From Cohnella terricola (GTDB lineage: Bacteria; Bacillota; Bacilli; Paenibacillales; Paenibacillaceae), in assembly GCF_007786475.1 (NCBI RefSeq), contig NZ_VNJJ01000003.1, forward strand, positions 414,055 through 478,054: 64,000 bases of DNA, read 5' to 3'. Of the stretch, positions 32,806 through 41,616 are shown piece after piece. Position 1 is the first letter of the stretch; the number at the start of each line of letters is the position of its first letter. The position numbers and the translations under genes are program-made. The notes under the pieces are model-generated. The model did not search any database and had not been told where the DNA came from. It worked only from the letters and a program-made list of their open reading frames with translations.

Positions 32806-34730
32806 GACGTCACCCGCTTAAACATTTTCTCGAGCTCGTAGGTGCTGAAACTGACGACGATCGGCCTGCCGTGAGGGCAAGTATAAGGCTGTTTGCATTC
32901 CCCAAGCCTTTGCAAAAGCTTCTCCCCGGACTCCCTCGTCAAAGCTTGGTTAGCTTTGATGGAGGCTTTGCAAGAGCACATGATTGCCGCCTTCTCCCTA
33001 AGCACGCGTAGATCCACGCTTCGCTCCTGGATGATCCACTCCGCCATCTCGCGGACGATTGCCGCTTCGTCGCCGGACGGAAACCAGTGAGGCACGGCCC
33101 TTATGATAAAGGTATTGCCCCCAAAATCCTCCATATATACGCCAGCGCTCTCAAAGGCTGCTAACCGGCTGCGAAGCACCGTGCATTCGTCGGGCGCGAA
33201 TTCGAGCGTCACCGGCAGAAGCAGCTCCTGGCTGGCTTCCTCCGGTCTGCCGAACTTATCGTAATAAAATTCGTAATGAATGCGCTCATGGGCGGCGTGC
33301 TGGTCGATCAAATATAAACCGTTGCTATTCTGGGCCACGATATAAGTCCCATGCAGTTGCCCTATCCAACCAAGCTCCGGAAAGTCCGGGACTTGCGGTT
33401 TCACCGCCGGAGCGGCGAAAGCGGCTTTCCACGTCTCTTCGGGAATCGGCTCAGACAGCGCCTGACGGCCGCTGTCCCGCTCCCGCGTAGTAGATGAATA
33501 TTGTCCTGCTTGCGGTTTCCACGCGTAACCGGACGGACTTTCCCCAACGACCGATTCTCGGGGCGAAGGAGCCGCAGTCCCGCTTGAGTGCTCTTGCGGC
33601 GCGGCCGCAACTTCTTGCTTCGCGAGCGCTGCGGGAACCTCGGAATCCTCCGCGGTGACTGGCGGAACCTGGAAGCGAATCTGCTCCTGAACCCACATAT
33701 TCGTTTTGGGTGTGCGCGTCGCAGCGCCGGAAGGAATATAAGCTTCCGAGCTCACCGCTTTTTTAACGGCACTCTCCACGAACGCCCGCAGCTCGTTTTC
33801 TTTGCTGAAACGCACCTCCAGCTTGGCCGGATGCACGTTGACATCGACCAGAGACGGATGCATTCTTAAGTCCAATACCGCTAGCGGGAAGCGATGCAGC
33901 GGCAGCAGCGTATGATATGCCTGCATGACCGGCTGCATCAGCGCCTGGCTGCGAATGTAACGTCCGTTCACAAGAAAAGTCAATGCATTGCGATTGGCTC
34001 TCGTCTCGGTGGGCATCGCCGTTAATCCGTGCAAAGCATAATCCGGATTTTCATCCTTCAGTTCGATCATCGCCTTTGCAGACGACGTTCCGTAGATGGC
34101 CGCAACGACCTGCCGCAGTTCCCCGTTCCCGGGTGTGCGCAGTAGAAGGTTGCCGTTATGGGAGAACGTAAAAGCGATATCCGGGCGGGCCAGCGCTTGG
34201 CGATAGACGATATCGGACAGATGGCCGAGCTCCGTCTGTATCGTTTTCATATATTTGAGCCTTGCGGGCGTATTGTAGAAAAGATCTTTGACGATCATTT
34301 CCGTCCCCTTCGGCGCGTTCGTCTCGCGATTCGCTTTGACGGCGCCGCCTTCAATCTCGAGCAGTTGGCCTAGCCCGCCATCGTCGGTCGAACTGACACA
34401 TTTGACTTTGGCTACGGCTGCGATACTGGGAAGCGCTTCTCCCCGGAAGCCAAGCGTGGCGATCTGGAACAAGTCTTTGCCCGTCGAGATTTTGCTCGTA
34501 GCGTGCCTCTGGAAAGCTAGCAGCAGGTCGTCGGGCTGGATCCCGCTGCCGTTGTCCGCAACGCGGAGCATGTGCAGGCCGCCTTCCTCTGCGGATACGT
34601 CGATACGGCTAGCGCCGGCGTCGACAGCATTCTCGATCAGTTCCTTCAGCACCGAAGCCGGTCGTTCGACGACTTCTCCCGCCGCGATCTGATTCGCCAA
34701 ATGTTCATCGAGAGAGCGAATGATCCCCAT
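32802..34730 (-). CDS. mutL: DNA mismatch repair protein MutL (endonuclease-type)
   Basis: The 642-residue protein has the GHKL ATPase N terminus: NQIAAGEVVERPASVLKELIENAVDAG, DNGSGI, ATSKI and GFRGEAL. A long Pro/Ser-rich linker and a C-terminal domain with the nicking endonuclease motif DQHAAHERIHYE and the zinc-site motif CPHGRP follow. Endonuclease MutL occurs in bacteria that lack MutH. AAAGGAG precedes the ATG. It lies 51 bases after the S41 protease stop. Confidence 0.97.
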   Translation of the reverse strand: MGIIRSLDEHLANQIAAGEVVERPASVLKELIENAVDAGASRIDVSAEEGGLHMLRVADNGSGIQPDDLLLAFQRHATSKISTGKDLFQIATLGFRGEALPSIAAVAKVKCVSSTDDGGLGQLLEIEGGAVKANRETNAPKGTEMIVKDLFYNTPARLKYMKTIQTELGHLSDIVYRQALARPDIAFTFSHNGNLLLRTPGNGELRQVVAAIYGTSSAKAMIELKDENPDYALHGLTAMPTETRANRNALTFLVNGRYIRSQALMQPVMQAYHTLLPLHRFPLAVLDLRMHPSLVDVNVHPAKLEVRFSKENELRAFVESAVKKAVSSEAYIPSGAATRTPKTNMWVQEQIRFQVPPVTAEDSEVPAALAKQEVAAAPQEHSSGTAAPSPRESVVGESPSGYAWKPQAGQYSSTTRERDSGRQALSEPIPEETWKAAFAAPAVKPQVPDFPELGWIGQLHGTYIVAQNSNGLYLIDQHAAHERIHYEFYYDKFGRPEEASQELLLPVTLEFAPDECTVLRSRLAAFESAGVYMEDFGGNTFIIRAVPHWFPSGDEAAIVREMAEWIIQERSVDLRVLREKAAIMCSCKASIKANQALTRESGEKLLQRLGECKQPYTCPHGRPIVVSFSTYELEKMFKRVTS

Positions 34731-34781
34731 ACCGTCCCCACTCCTTTCCGATTGTGATGATCCCCTTTGCCGGCGCGTCGT

Positions 34782-36203
34782 TTAACCGATGCTCAGCTTG
34801 AGCGTGTCGCCGGATGCCGAATACGTCAAATCAGGGAACCATTTTTTGAGCCACTTAACATCGACATTCGATTGCCCGTCCAGAATCCTAAGCTGGGCGT
34901 CGTTCGTCTTGATCGAGACTTTACGGTTCCCGTTGTCCAGCTTGTACGTATGGCTTTTCGCGTCATAAGTCAGTTGCGCGCCGACCAAAGTCGCGGCCAG
35001 TTTGAGGTTGACGTACCATACGTTGTTTTCTTTTCGGATCGCACCCGGCTGCGCCGAACGAATGCCGTTCACCGTCAAGCCGCCTTTGCCGGAAGTGATC
35101 GATACCTTCCTACCCCCGGCTTGACGGTATGCTTCGATCAACTGTTGCGCGTAACCGTTCAGCACAAGATCGGGCGTCAAGCCGACTTTGTCGACTTTTT
35201 TGCCGAGCGGGGTGTAATACTCTTGAATCGTTATTTTCAGAACGCCGCCGCTCTTCATTTGGATGAGCGACTGAACAACGCCTTTACCGTACGTTTTCGT
35301 ACCGACGAGTTTGGCGACACCGTAATCGCGCAACGCGCCCGAAAGCAGCTCCGAAGCGCTGGCCGTATTGCCGTTTACGAGAATGACGACCGGGTAAGGC
35401 TTTGCAGAGCCGGTGATTTCGAGGGGCTGATCCACCCCATCCCGGTCTCGCATGTGGGCGAGAATGCCTTTCTCGATGAATAGACCGGCAATTTCCTGAG
35501 CTGCATTCACATAACCGCCGCCGTTATTGCGCAAATCCAGCACAAGCGAGGTTAATCCGTTTTTCTCGAGGTTTGCCAATTGGCGTTTGACTTCTTTGCC
35601 CGAGTCGGAAGTAAATCCCGACAGAGCTAAGTATCCGATTCCCTTATCCAACATGCCGGTCGTGACGATCGGCAAATGGACCGATTTGCGCGTAATTTTG
35701 AATTTCAGCGTTTGGCCATTGCGGGATACGCTAAGTGCGACAACCGTACCTTCCGCGCCGCGCAGCTCGGACTGGATCTCCGCGGTTGATTTGCCTTTGA
35801 ATGATTTTCCGTCCGCACTTACGAGCGCATCCCCCGGCAGTATGCCGACCGAAGCGGCGGGACTGCCCGGAATAACGTCGTCGACATAGACGATCCCTTT
35901 GTCTTCAGCCATGACGATGCCAATTCCGACGAATGTCTGTTCAAGGTCCGAATTGAACGACTCCCATTCGTCTTCGTTGAAATACTTCGTATACGGGTCG
36001 TGGAGCGCATTGACCATCTCTTCAACGTCTTTGTCCACAAGATCGTTATCCGCAGGTTTGCTGAGATGATATTGTTCAAGTAGTTCCCGCACTTCCTCCG
36101 TCTGTACGGCGCTTGCGCCCAGCGCAGCCGGAACGTAGACGAAAAATAAGGCGAACGTGAGAAGTATCCCGATTGAAGCTTTTATTTTTTTGAAAAAGTT
36201 CAT
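34782..36203 (-). CDS. Secreted S41-family (CtpA-type) peptidase with C-terminal copper amine oxidase N-like domain
   Basis: The 473-residue protein has a signal or anchor segment (residues 8-30) and a PDZ domain (about 90-165). Its S41 protease core has the serine in NTASASE (S282) and the lysine in GTKTYGKG (K307). A C-terminal domain (about 345-473) resembles the copper amine oxidase N-terminal-like repeats common in Paenibacillus exported proteins. Its ATG overlaps the mutS stop by 4 bases, so this exported protease is translationally coupled to mismatch repair genes. Its substrate is unknown. Confidence 0.9.
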   Translation of the reverse strand: MNFFKKIKASIGILLTFALFFVYVPAALGASAVQTEEVRELLEQYHLSKPADNDLVDKDVEEMVNALHDPYTKYFNEDEWESFNSDLEQTFVGIGIVMAEDKGIVYVDDVIPGSPAASVGILPGDALVSADGKSFKGKSTAEIQSELRGAEGTVVALSVSRNGQTLKFKITRKSVHLPIVTTGMLDKGIGYLALSGFTSDSGKEVKRQLANLEKNGLTSLVLDLRNNGGGYVNAAQEIAGLFIEKGILAHMRDRDGVDQPLEITGSAKPYPVVILVNGNTASASELLSGALRDYGVAKLVGTKTYGKGVVQSLIQMKSGGVLKITIQEYYTPLGKKVDKVGLTPDLVLNGYAQQLIEAYRQAGGRKVSITSGKGGLTVNGIRSAQPGAIRKENNVWYVNLKLAATLVGAQLTYDAKSHTYKLDNGNRKVSIKTNDAQLRILDGQSNVDVKWLKKWFPDLTYSASGDTLKLSIG

Positions 36204-38869
36204 CCGTGTTCACCGCTTTCCGTCAATTGGTTTCTCGCATCGTTCAACCATTCCAAAGCCTGCATCGGCGTCATTCTCATCACGTCGAGCTTTTTCAGCT
36301 TCTCCAGCACTTTGTCTCCGGCCGGCGATTTGGCGGCCTTGGCCTTAGGCGCCGCTTCAGGGAACAGGCTTAGTTGTTCGATTTCTTTGTTAGCAACCGG
36401 TTCCGGTGAAGGAGCGCTGTACGCTGCCGCTGCTTCCCGCGCCGTAACATCTTTGGGAATATGTCCCTCGACATCAACCGTGCCGCGATCGTTCAGTAGC
36501 GAATAAGCTCTGGAGACGATTGTATCCGGCAAGCCGGCCAACTGCGCGCAATAAATCCCATAGCTGGAATCCGCCGCTCCAGCAACAAGCTTGCGAAGGA
36601 ACGTGACGCCGTCCGCACTTTCCCTGACCGCCATGCATCCGTTGCGGAGTCGGGGTAGTGAGCTTTCTAGATGGGCCAGCTCATGAAAATGCGTCGAGAC
36701 AAGCGCTTTGCAGCCGATATGGTGATGTACGTATTCGATTACCGCTTGGGCAATCGCCATCCCCTCGTCGGTCGAAGTGCCCCGTCCCAGCTCGTCGATA
36801 ATGATCAAGCTTCTCGAAGTGGCTTGTTCCGTCATCACTTGGATGTCTTTCATCTCAACCATGAATGTGCTTTGGCCGCCGACCAGGTCGTCCGCCGCGC
36901 CGATCCGGGTGAATATCCGATCGACGAATGGCAATACCGCGCGCCGTGCCGGAACGAAACAACCGATCTGCGCCATCAAGCAAATCATCGCCACTTGTCG
37001 CATGTACGTGCTTTTACCCGCCATGTTCGGTCCCGTAATTAATAGAATCGAACCTCCAGAGACAGTTAACGACGTATCATTGGCGATAAAAACGCCGTTC
37101 TCGTTCACCGATTCCACGACCGGATGCCGCCCGTCTTCGATCGTCAGATCGTAGCCGTCGCCATCGGTCCAGCTTGGACGCGAATATCTGCGTTCCGCGC
37201 TCGCTTCCGCGAACGATTGCAGAACATCCAACGTCGCGACGCTTTCGGCGAGCCGCTGCAGACGGGCCATCTGTTCGGCGATCCGATCGCGCAAGGCGAT
37301 GAACGTCTCGTACTCCAGATCGAACATCCGATCTTCCGCTTCCAGGATGAGCGCTTCCTTCTCTTTCAGCTCCGGCGTGACGAAGCGCTCGGCGTTCGCG
37401 AGTGTTTGCTTCCGCTCATAGCGGCCTTCCGGCAAGCTGGCCAGATTAGAACGGGTGACTTCCAAATAATAGCCGAACACTTTATTAAACCCGATCTTCA
37501 GCGATTTGATTCCGGTAACCTCGCGTTCCCGGCGTTCCAGCTCGGCGATCCATTGCTTGCCGTTCTGGCTCGCTTCGCGAAGCTCGTCGAGCTTCTTGTC
37601 GTAGCCCGCGCGAATGATTCCGCCTTCCTTAAGCGTAACCGGCGGATCGTCCGAGATCGCGTGTTCGATGGCGTCCGCGATGTCCTCGCAAGCGTCCATC
37701 CGCTCGGCCAACGCGGTTAACGGAGCTGTGCCAAAGCTATGGCAAAGCGCTTGTACGGTCGGGATTCGCCTGAGCGAATTGCGGAGCGCGTTCAAATCAC
37801 GGGCATTCGCCGTGCCGTAGGCGATTCTTCCCGCTAGCCGCTCCAGGTCATACACTTCGCCCAACTCGTCTCGAAGTTCCTTGCGTTTGATCCAGTCTCC
37901 GTTCAGCGCTTCGACCGCATCCAACCTGCGTTCCGCCTCTTCGCGGTTCAACAGCGGCTGGTCAATCCAGCGCTTAAGGAGACGTGCGCCCATCGCCGTA
38001 CGGGAACGATCGAGCAAGGCAAGCAAAGAGCCTTTGCGGGAGCGGTCGCGAACCGTTTCTGTCAGCTCGAGGTTGCGTCGCGTGAACGCATCAAGCGACA
38101 TGAACGACTCGGACTCGTACGCCTTAACTGCACGCAGGTGGGCGAGCGAACGCTTCTGCGTTTCTTCCAAATAAGCGATCAGCCGGGCTACCGCTTGCTG
38201 ACGAACGGCTTCATGAACGTTCCACGGCTCGTCCGGAAATTGCGACGACAGCTTGGCGAGATCTGCTTCTTCGCGGATCGTCGTCGTCAGCGACCGCAGA
38301 GCAGGCGGAGCGACTTGATCGATCGCGGCGATGGACGCCTCGTCTCCCACGGCTTCCGCCGGCCGGTATACGTTCAAAATGTTGTTGACCGCTTCCGGCG
38401 ATTCCGCGAAGGAAGTTAAATACAGCTCTCCCGTCGTCAAATCACACGCCGCCATACCGAATCTTCCGGTCTGCCGGGCCGCTCCGACGATAAAATTGTT
38501 CGAAGCGTCCCCGACCATTTTCGCGTCCATCACCGTACCCGGCGTGACAATGCGAACGATCTCCCGTTTGACGACGCCTTTCGTGCTGGCAGGGTCTTCG
38601 ACCTGCTCGCATACGGCGACTTTGTAGCCTTTTTCGATCAATCGGGCTATGTAACCTTCCGCGGCGTGATGAGGCACCCCGCACATCGGCACCCTTTCTT
38701 CCTGTCCGGCGCCGCGGCCAGTAAGCGTAATCTCCAACTCTCGCGACGCTGTAATCGCGTCCTCGAAAAACATTTCATAGAAATCGCCCAAGCGGAAAAA
38801 CAGCAAAGCGTCCTTCGCGGTCGCTTTAACGGATAAATATTGCTCCATCATGGGGGTGTATCCGGCCAT
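36200..38869 (-). CDS. mutS: DNA mismatch repair protein MutS
   Basis: With the ATG at 38869, preceded by GGGAGGAAG, the protein has 889 residues. The mismatch-reading F30-Y-E32 lies in GDFYEMF. The core and clamp domains and a C-terminal ATPase follow, with GPNMAGKSTYMRQ, the DELGRGTSTDEG Walker B block and STHFHEL. Length and motifs are those of MutS1. It recognises mispairs and recruits MutL. The longer in-frame start at 38911 has no ribosome binding site. Confidence 0.97.
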   Translation of the reverse strand: MAGYTPMMEQYLSVKATAKDALLFFRLGDFYEMFFEDAITASRELEITLTGRGAGQEERVPMCGVPHHAAEGYIARLIEKGYKVAVCEQVEDPASTKGVVKREIVRIVTPGTVMDAKMVGDASNNFIVGAARQTGRFGMAACDLTTGELYLTSFAESPEAVNNILNVYRPAEAVGDEASIAAIDQVAPPALRSLTTTIREEADLAKLSSQFPDEPWNVHEAVRQQAVARLIAYLEETQKRSLAHLRAVKAYESESFMSLDAFTRRNLELTETVRDRSRKGSLLALLDRSRTAMGARLLKRWIDQPLLNREEAERRLDAVEALNGDWIKRKELRDELGEVYDLERLAGRIAYGTANARDLNALRNSLRRIPTVQALCHSFGTAPLTALAERMDACEDIADAIEHAISDDPPVTLKEGGIIRAGYDKKLDELREASQNGKQWIAELERREREVTGIKSLKIGFNKVFGYYLEVTRSNLASLPEGRYERKQTLANAERFVTPELKEKEALILEAEDRMFDLEYETFIALRDRIAEQMARLQRLAESVATLDVLQSFAEASAERRYSRPSWTDGDGYDLTIEDGRHPVVESVNENGVFIANDTSLTVSGGSILLITGPNMAGKSTYMRQVAMICLMAQIGCFVPARRAVLPFVDRIFTRIGAADDLVGGQSTFMVEMKDIQVMTEQATSRSLIIIDELGRGTSTDEGMAIAQAVIEYVHHHIGCKALVSTHFHELAHLESSLPRLRNGCMAVRESADGVTFLRKLVAGAADSSYGIYCAQLAGLPDTIVSRAYSLLNDRGTVDVEGHIPKDVTAREAAAAYSAPSPEPVANKEIEQLSLFPEAAPKAKAAKSPAGDKVLEKLKKLDVMRMTPMQALEWLNDARNQLTESGEHG

Positions 38870-39142
38870 GGTCTTCCTCCCGATATCTTCAGCAATGCAT
38901 AATGAGTTCAATATCTCATTATACCAAACTGTAAGGTGCCGGGACAGGGCGCGGGGAAAATGAGGACGGTTGGCGCAGATGAACGGGGATTGCGAGTTTT
39001 GAGGTGGGCCTTCATTCGCACGCTGTTCCGGGATTCGTCCAGCTGAGGCACTTTTTTGGCCTTCGTTCGAACGTTCCCTGTAATGTGCGGCTATCCACTC
39101 TGAGCGGAAGGGATACCCGTAGCCTGCTTGATCATATTCAAC

Positions 39143-40645
39143 TCACACGATCGGTATCCGCCATTTAATTCGAATGTCCGCGCTTTCGTCCCAACTCCTC
39201 CCCCGCATAATGGCATCGAATACGAAATCGATCGCCTCTTTATGCGCTGCGTACCCGGACGTCGCGGACAACGTTCGATACATTTGCTCCACGGCGGGTA
39301 ACAAAATGTCGCGATTGCCATCATAGAACGCGTCGCGGACGGCGTCGTCGTCGAGAGGCCGACCATCGGAGGCAAGCTCGCGGGAATGTTCCGCCGCCAC
39401 CTTCGCCAAGGCAAAAGTGCCCAGCGCAAGACGCGGGGACACGAGCCAACTCGGCGGCGTCCGGTACTCGAATCCGCCGTGCGGCTGCCTGCGTACATCG
39501 CCAAGCGCGCCATAACGCGGCCTTCTCCGCTTCGCGACGGCCGGTTCCAGCAGGCGCAGCGGCAGTGCGACGGCGTTGTCGAGAGCGCGCACCCGTTCTC
39601 CGTGCAAGGCTATTCCGCTGATGTGCACGTGCCCCCCGAGAGGAACGCCTTGAACCGGCATCGCCCCTGCTCTCCATGAGAGCTTGGCCCCGGCTGTATA
39701 TCCGGAAGCGACATTAAGCAACCTCCGCAAATCCGCCGCCAGCCGACCAGGTTCCGCGAAAGGTCGCGGTCTCAGCTCGACCAAAGGCCAATATTTCTCG
39801 CCGCGAAACCGAATCGAGTCGCATCCCGTTTCGCCTCCAAGAGGGAAAAATTTAGAGGCTTGCACGAGACGACCGGTTGCCGACGTAAGAACAAATTCAG
39901 GGTCCGCACCAAGCGTAACTTTCATATCGTCGCGGCCTGTTTCTTGCTCCCATTCCGTCGAAAAAGCGACCAGAAGCTCCTTGAGTCGCCGCTCGCCTTC
40001 GGGGGTTTGCACGTTCAATTCCGACGATATACTTGTAATGCCGAGCCTCCCCTCGCCGCTAAGCGTCAACTCGACTTGTCCAAAATCGAGGCCCAAAGCG
40101 TAGATCGCTCGGACAGACAGCCTCTCGGCCGGTTTCCATAACCCGTGTCCGTAAGGAATAACAGATGGATTTAGATCTTTGCCAGGCACACGTATCCCGT
40201 TCAATCCCGCCGACTCAGCTAGGATTCTCCTCATTTCGACCGCGTCGAATCCCCATACAGCCACCGTTATAATCGTGTTGTCGATTCCTCTAACGGGATC
40301 TCCGATTCTAGCGGGTAGCCCTTCCCGGCGAAGCCGACGCTCCAACTCCGAGGCAGGCAATTGCCTTACGAGCGGGGCAATATTGTTCATGAGCCAAGGG
40401 GATATTGTCAAAGCAGCGCAAGACCCCGAATCCTCGGACGCCAACACTCCCCTCTCTTTCGACGGACTCGTCACCCCCGCCCGCTTGTTCGGCCGTCCAA
40501 CGAGAATGACGCAGTCGTTCGAGCATGCGTCGGAGAGATCCGCCAAAACCGGCACCCCGGCTTTCTCCATGCCGGACCGGCAGATGCTCCGACTTCCGCC
40601 GGCTTTCCCCATATGCAGCTTTAATTCGCCCGGTTGCCTATTCAC
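39143..40645 (-). CDS. Putative amidoligase (phiEco32-type COOH-NH2 ligase-like)
   Basis: The 500-residue protein begins with GTG at 40645 behind GGGGAGA. The C-terminal half has the ATP-grasp/glutamine-synthetase-like amidoligase signature: LGADPEFVL (245-253), GCDSIRFRGEKYWPLVELRPRP (about 274-295, acidic metal ligands), GGHVHIS (337-343) and FEYRTPPSWL. Such enzymes are predicted to form amide bonds in peptide tags or cell-envelope cross-links. The N-terminal 240 residues are unrecognised. It lies between cotE and mutS on the same strand, which suggests, by position only, a role in spore coat or envelope modification. Confidence 0.8.
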   Translation of the reverse strand: MNRQPGELKLHMGKAGGSRSICRSGMEKAGVPVLADLSDACSNDCVILVGRPNKRAGVTSPSKERGVLASEDSGSCAALTISPWLMNNIAPLVRQLPASELERRLRREGLPARIGDPVRGIDNTIITVAVWGFDAVEMRRILAESAGLNGIRVPGKDLNPSVIPYGHGLWKPAERLSVRAIYALGLDFGQVELTLSGEGRLGITSISSELNVQTPEGERRLKELLVAFSTEWEQETGRDDMKVTLGADPEFVLTSATGRLVQASKFFPLGGETGCDSIRFRGEKYWPLVELRPRPFAEPGRLAADLRRLLNVASGYTAGAKLSWRAGAMPVQGVPLGGHVHISGIALHGERVRALDNAVALPLRLLEPAVAKRRRPRYGALGDVRRQPHGGFEYRTPPSWLVSPRLALGTFALAKVAAEHSRELASDGRPLDDDAVRDAFYDGNRDILLPAVEQMYRTLSATSGYAAHKEAIDFVFDAIMRGRSWDESADIRIKWRIPIV

Positions 40646-40834
40646 TCGATCTCCCCCTGCGCAACACGGGAAGGGCCGTCCCGCAGGCGGCGCGTGAACG
40701 CCGAAGCCGAATGACCCTTCCCCTTGTTTGCCCCTGCTGCAATCAGGCTAATCCCGTTGATCCGACAGGGCAGCCGCCCTCGACTTACGCTCCGCTTCTG
40801 CATAGACTTAAGTACCGGCCGGTGACCGAACCGA

Positions 40835-41398
40835 TCACAAATCGTCTTCCAGTAAATCGGAATCGAGATCTTCGTAATCTCCGTCGTCCCCGAGACTGAA
40901 GTCGACGTCTTTCCCCTCGTCTTCGCTTCCGCTCGGATCAACGATGACGCATACTTTCGTTTCCGCCACCATTTCCACGGCGAATTCACGTTCGACGCGA
41001 ATGAGGACGGCGCCGCCGTTAGAACTGATCGTCGCTTCCACGCAATTGGGCTCCTGGGTCGCATCCGCGGAGACCTCTTCCGTGGAAGAGCGATGTTTCG
41101 GGTCTACGTACGACAGGTTAACGAGCTCAACATACGAGATCGTTTCTTTCGCGACATCGGTTTGCGAGTTTTTGTTGTACGAATACCAGATGTTGATATC
41201 GTAAGACCCGATGACTTCGATTCCGTTCCCCGATTTCACCGCCTCATACTGATGGTTGATAATCCACGCGCCCAGGATGCTGGTCGGGTGGTGCGGCGGC
41301 GTTACGGTGTGGGTAATCGTCGAGAACTTACGGCCTTTGCCGCAGACCGCCTTCGTGATGATTTCCCTGCGCTGCAGCCGTTGATCCGCAATAGCCAT
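40835..41398 (-). CDS. cotE: Outer spore coat morphogenetic protein CotE
   Basis: Reading from the ATG at 41398, this 187-residue protein matches CotE: REIITKAVCGKGRKFS, HPTSILGAWIINHQYEA, GSYDINIWYSYNKN, QEPNCVEATISSNGG and a very acidic C-terminal tail (DEGKDVDFSLGDDGDYEDLD). CotE directs assembly of the outer coat around the forespore in the mother cell. The tail is as expected for interactions with coat proteins. As in Bacillus it is upstream of mutS, but here one gene intervenes. Confidence 0.93.
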   Translation of the reverse strand: MAIADQRLQRREIITKAVCGKGRKFSTITHTVTPPHHPTSILGAWIINHQYEAVKSGNGIEVIGSYDINIWYSYNKNSQTDVAKETISYVELVNLSYVDPKHRSSTEEVSADATQEPNCVEATISSNGGAVLIRVEREFAVEMVAETKVCVIVDPSGSEDEGKDVDFSLGDDGDYEDLDSDLLEDDL

Positions 41399-41569
41399 TT
41401 CGGTAGCCCTCCTCCATACGATCAAGTCTCTTAAAGTCTATGCAGGACATTCGTCTAGGGTGACAAAAATGTATTTAAGCATAGAGCCTTTACGTTTCAT
41501 TGTATGATCGCTTGGGCGGAAATTGCCTGTCGTTTTTGCTAGCGGATCATGATGCCGTACGGCAAAGAA

Positions 41570-41599
41570 GGGCGAAGGTGAATGTTCTCACCTCCGCCC
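41570..41599 (-). terminator. Terminator of the M32 carboxypeptidase gene
   Basis: GGGCGGAGGTGA and TCACCTTCGCCC (minus strand) pair with one mismatch and are followed by TTCTTTG. The hairpin is 17 bases after the stop codon. Confidence 0.78.
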
Positions 41600-41616
41600 C
41601 TCCCGATGCTATTGTC

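Noticed and set aside
38870..39142. Gene or RNA between mutS and the amidoligase
   Set aside because: No open frame with a ribosome binding site, no strong hairpin and no repeat was seen. The mutS promoter presumably lies here, but no clear -35/-10 pair was found.
40655..40740. Terminator between cotE and the amidoligase
   Set aside because: GGGAAGGG and CCCTTCCC arms are far apart with a long loop and no proper T run.
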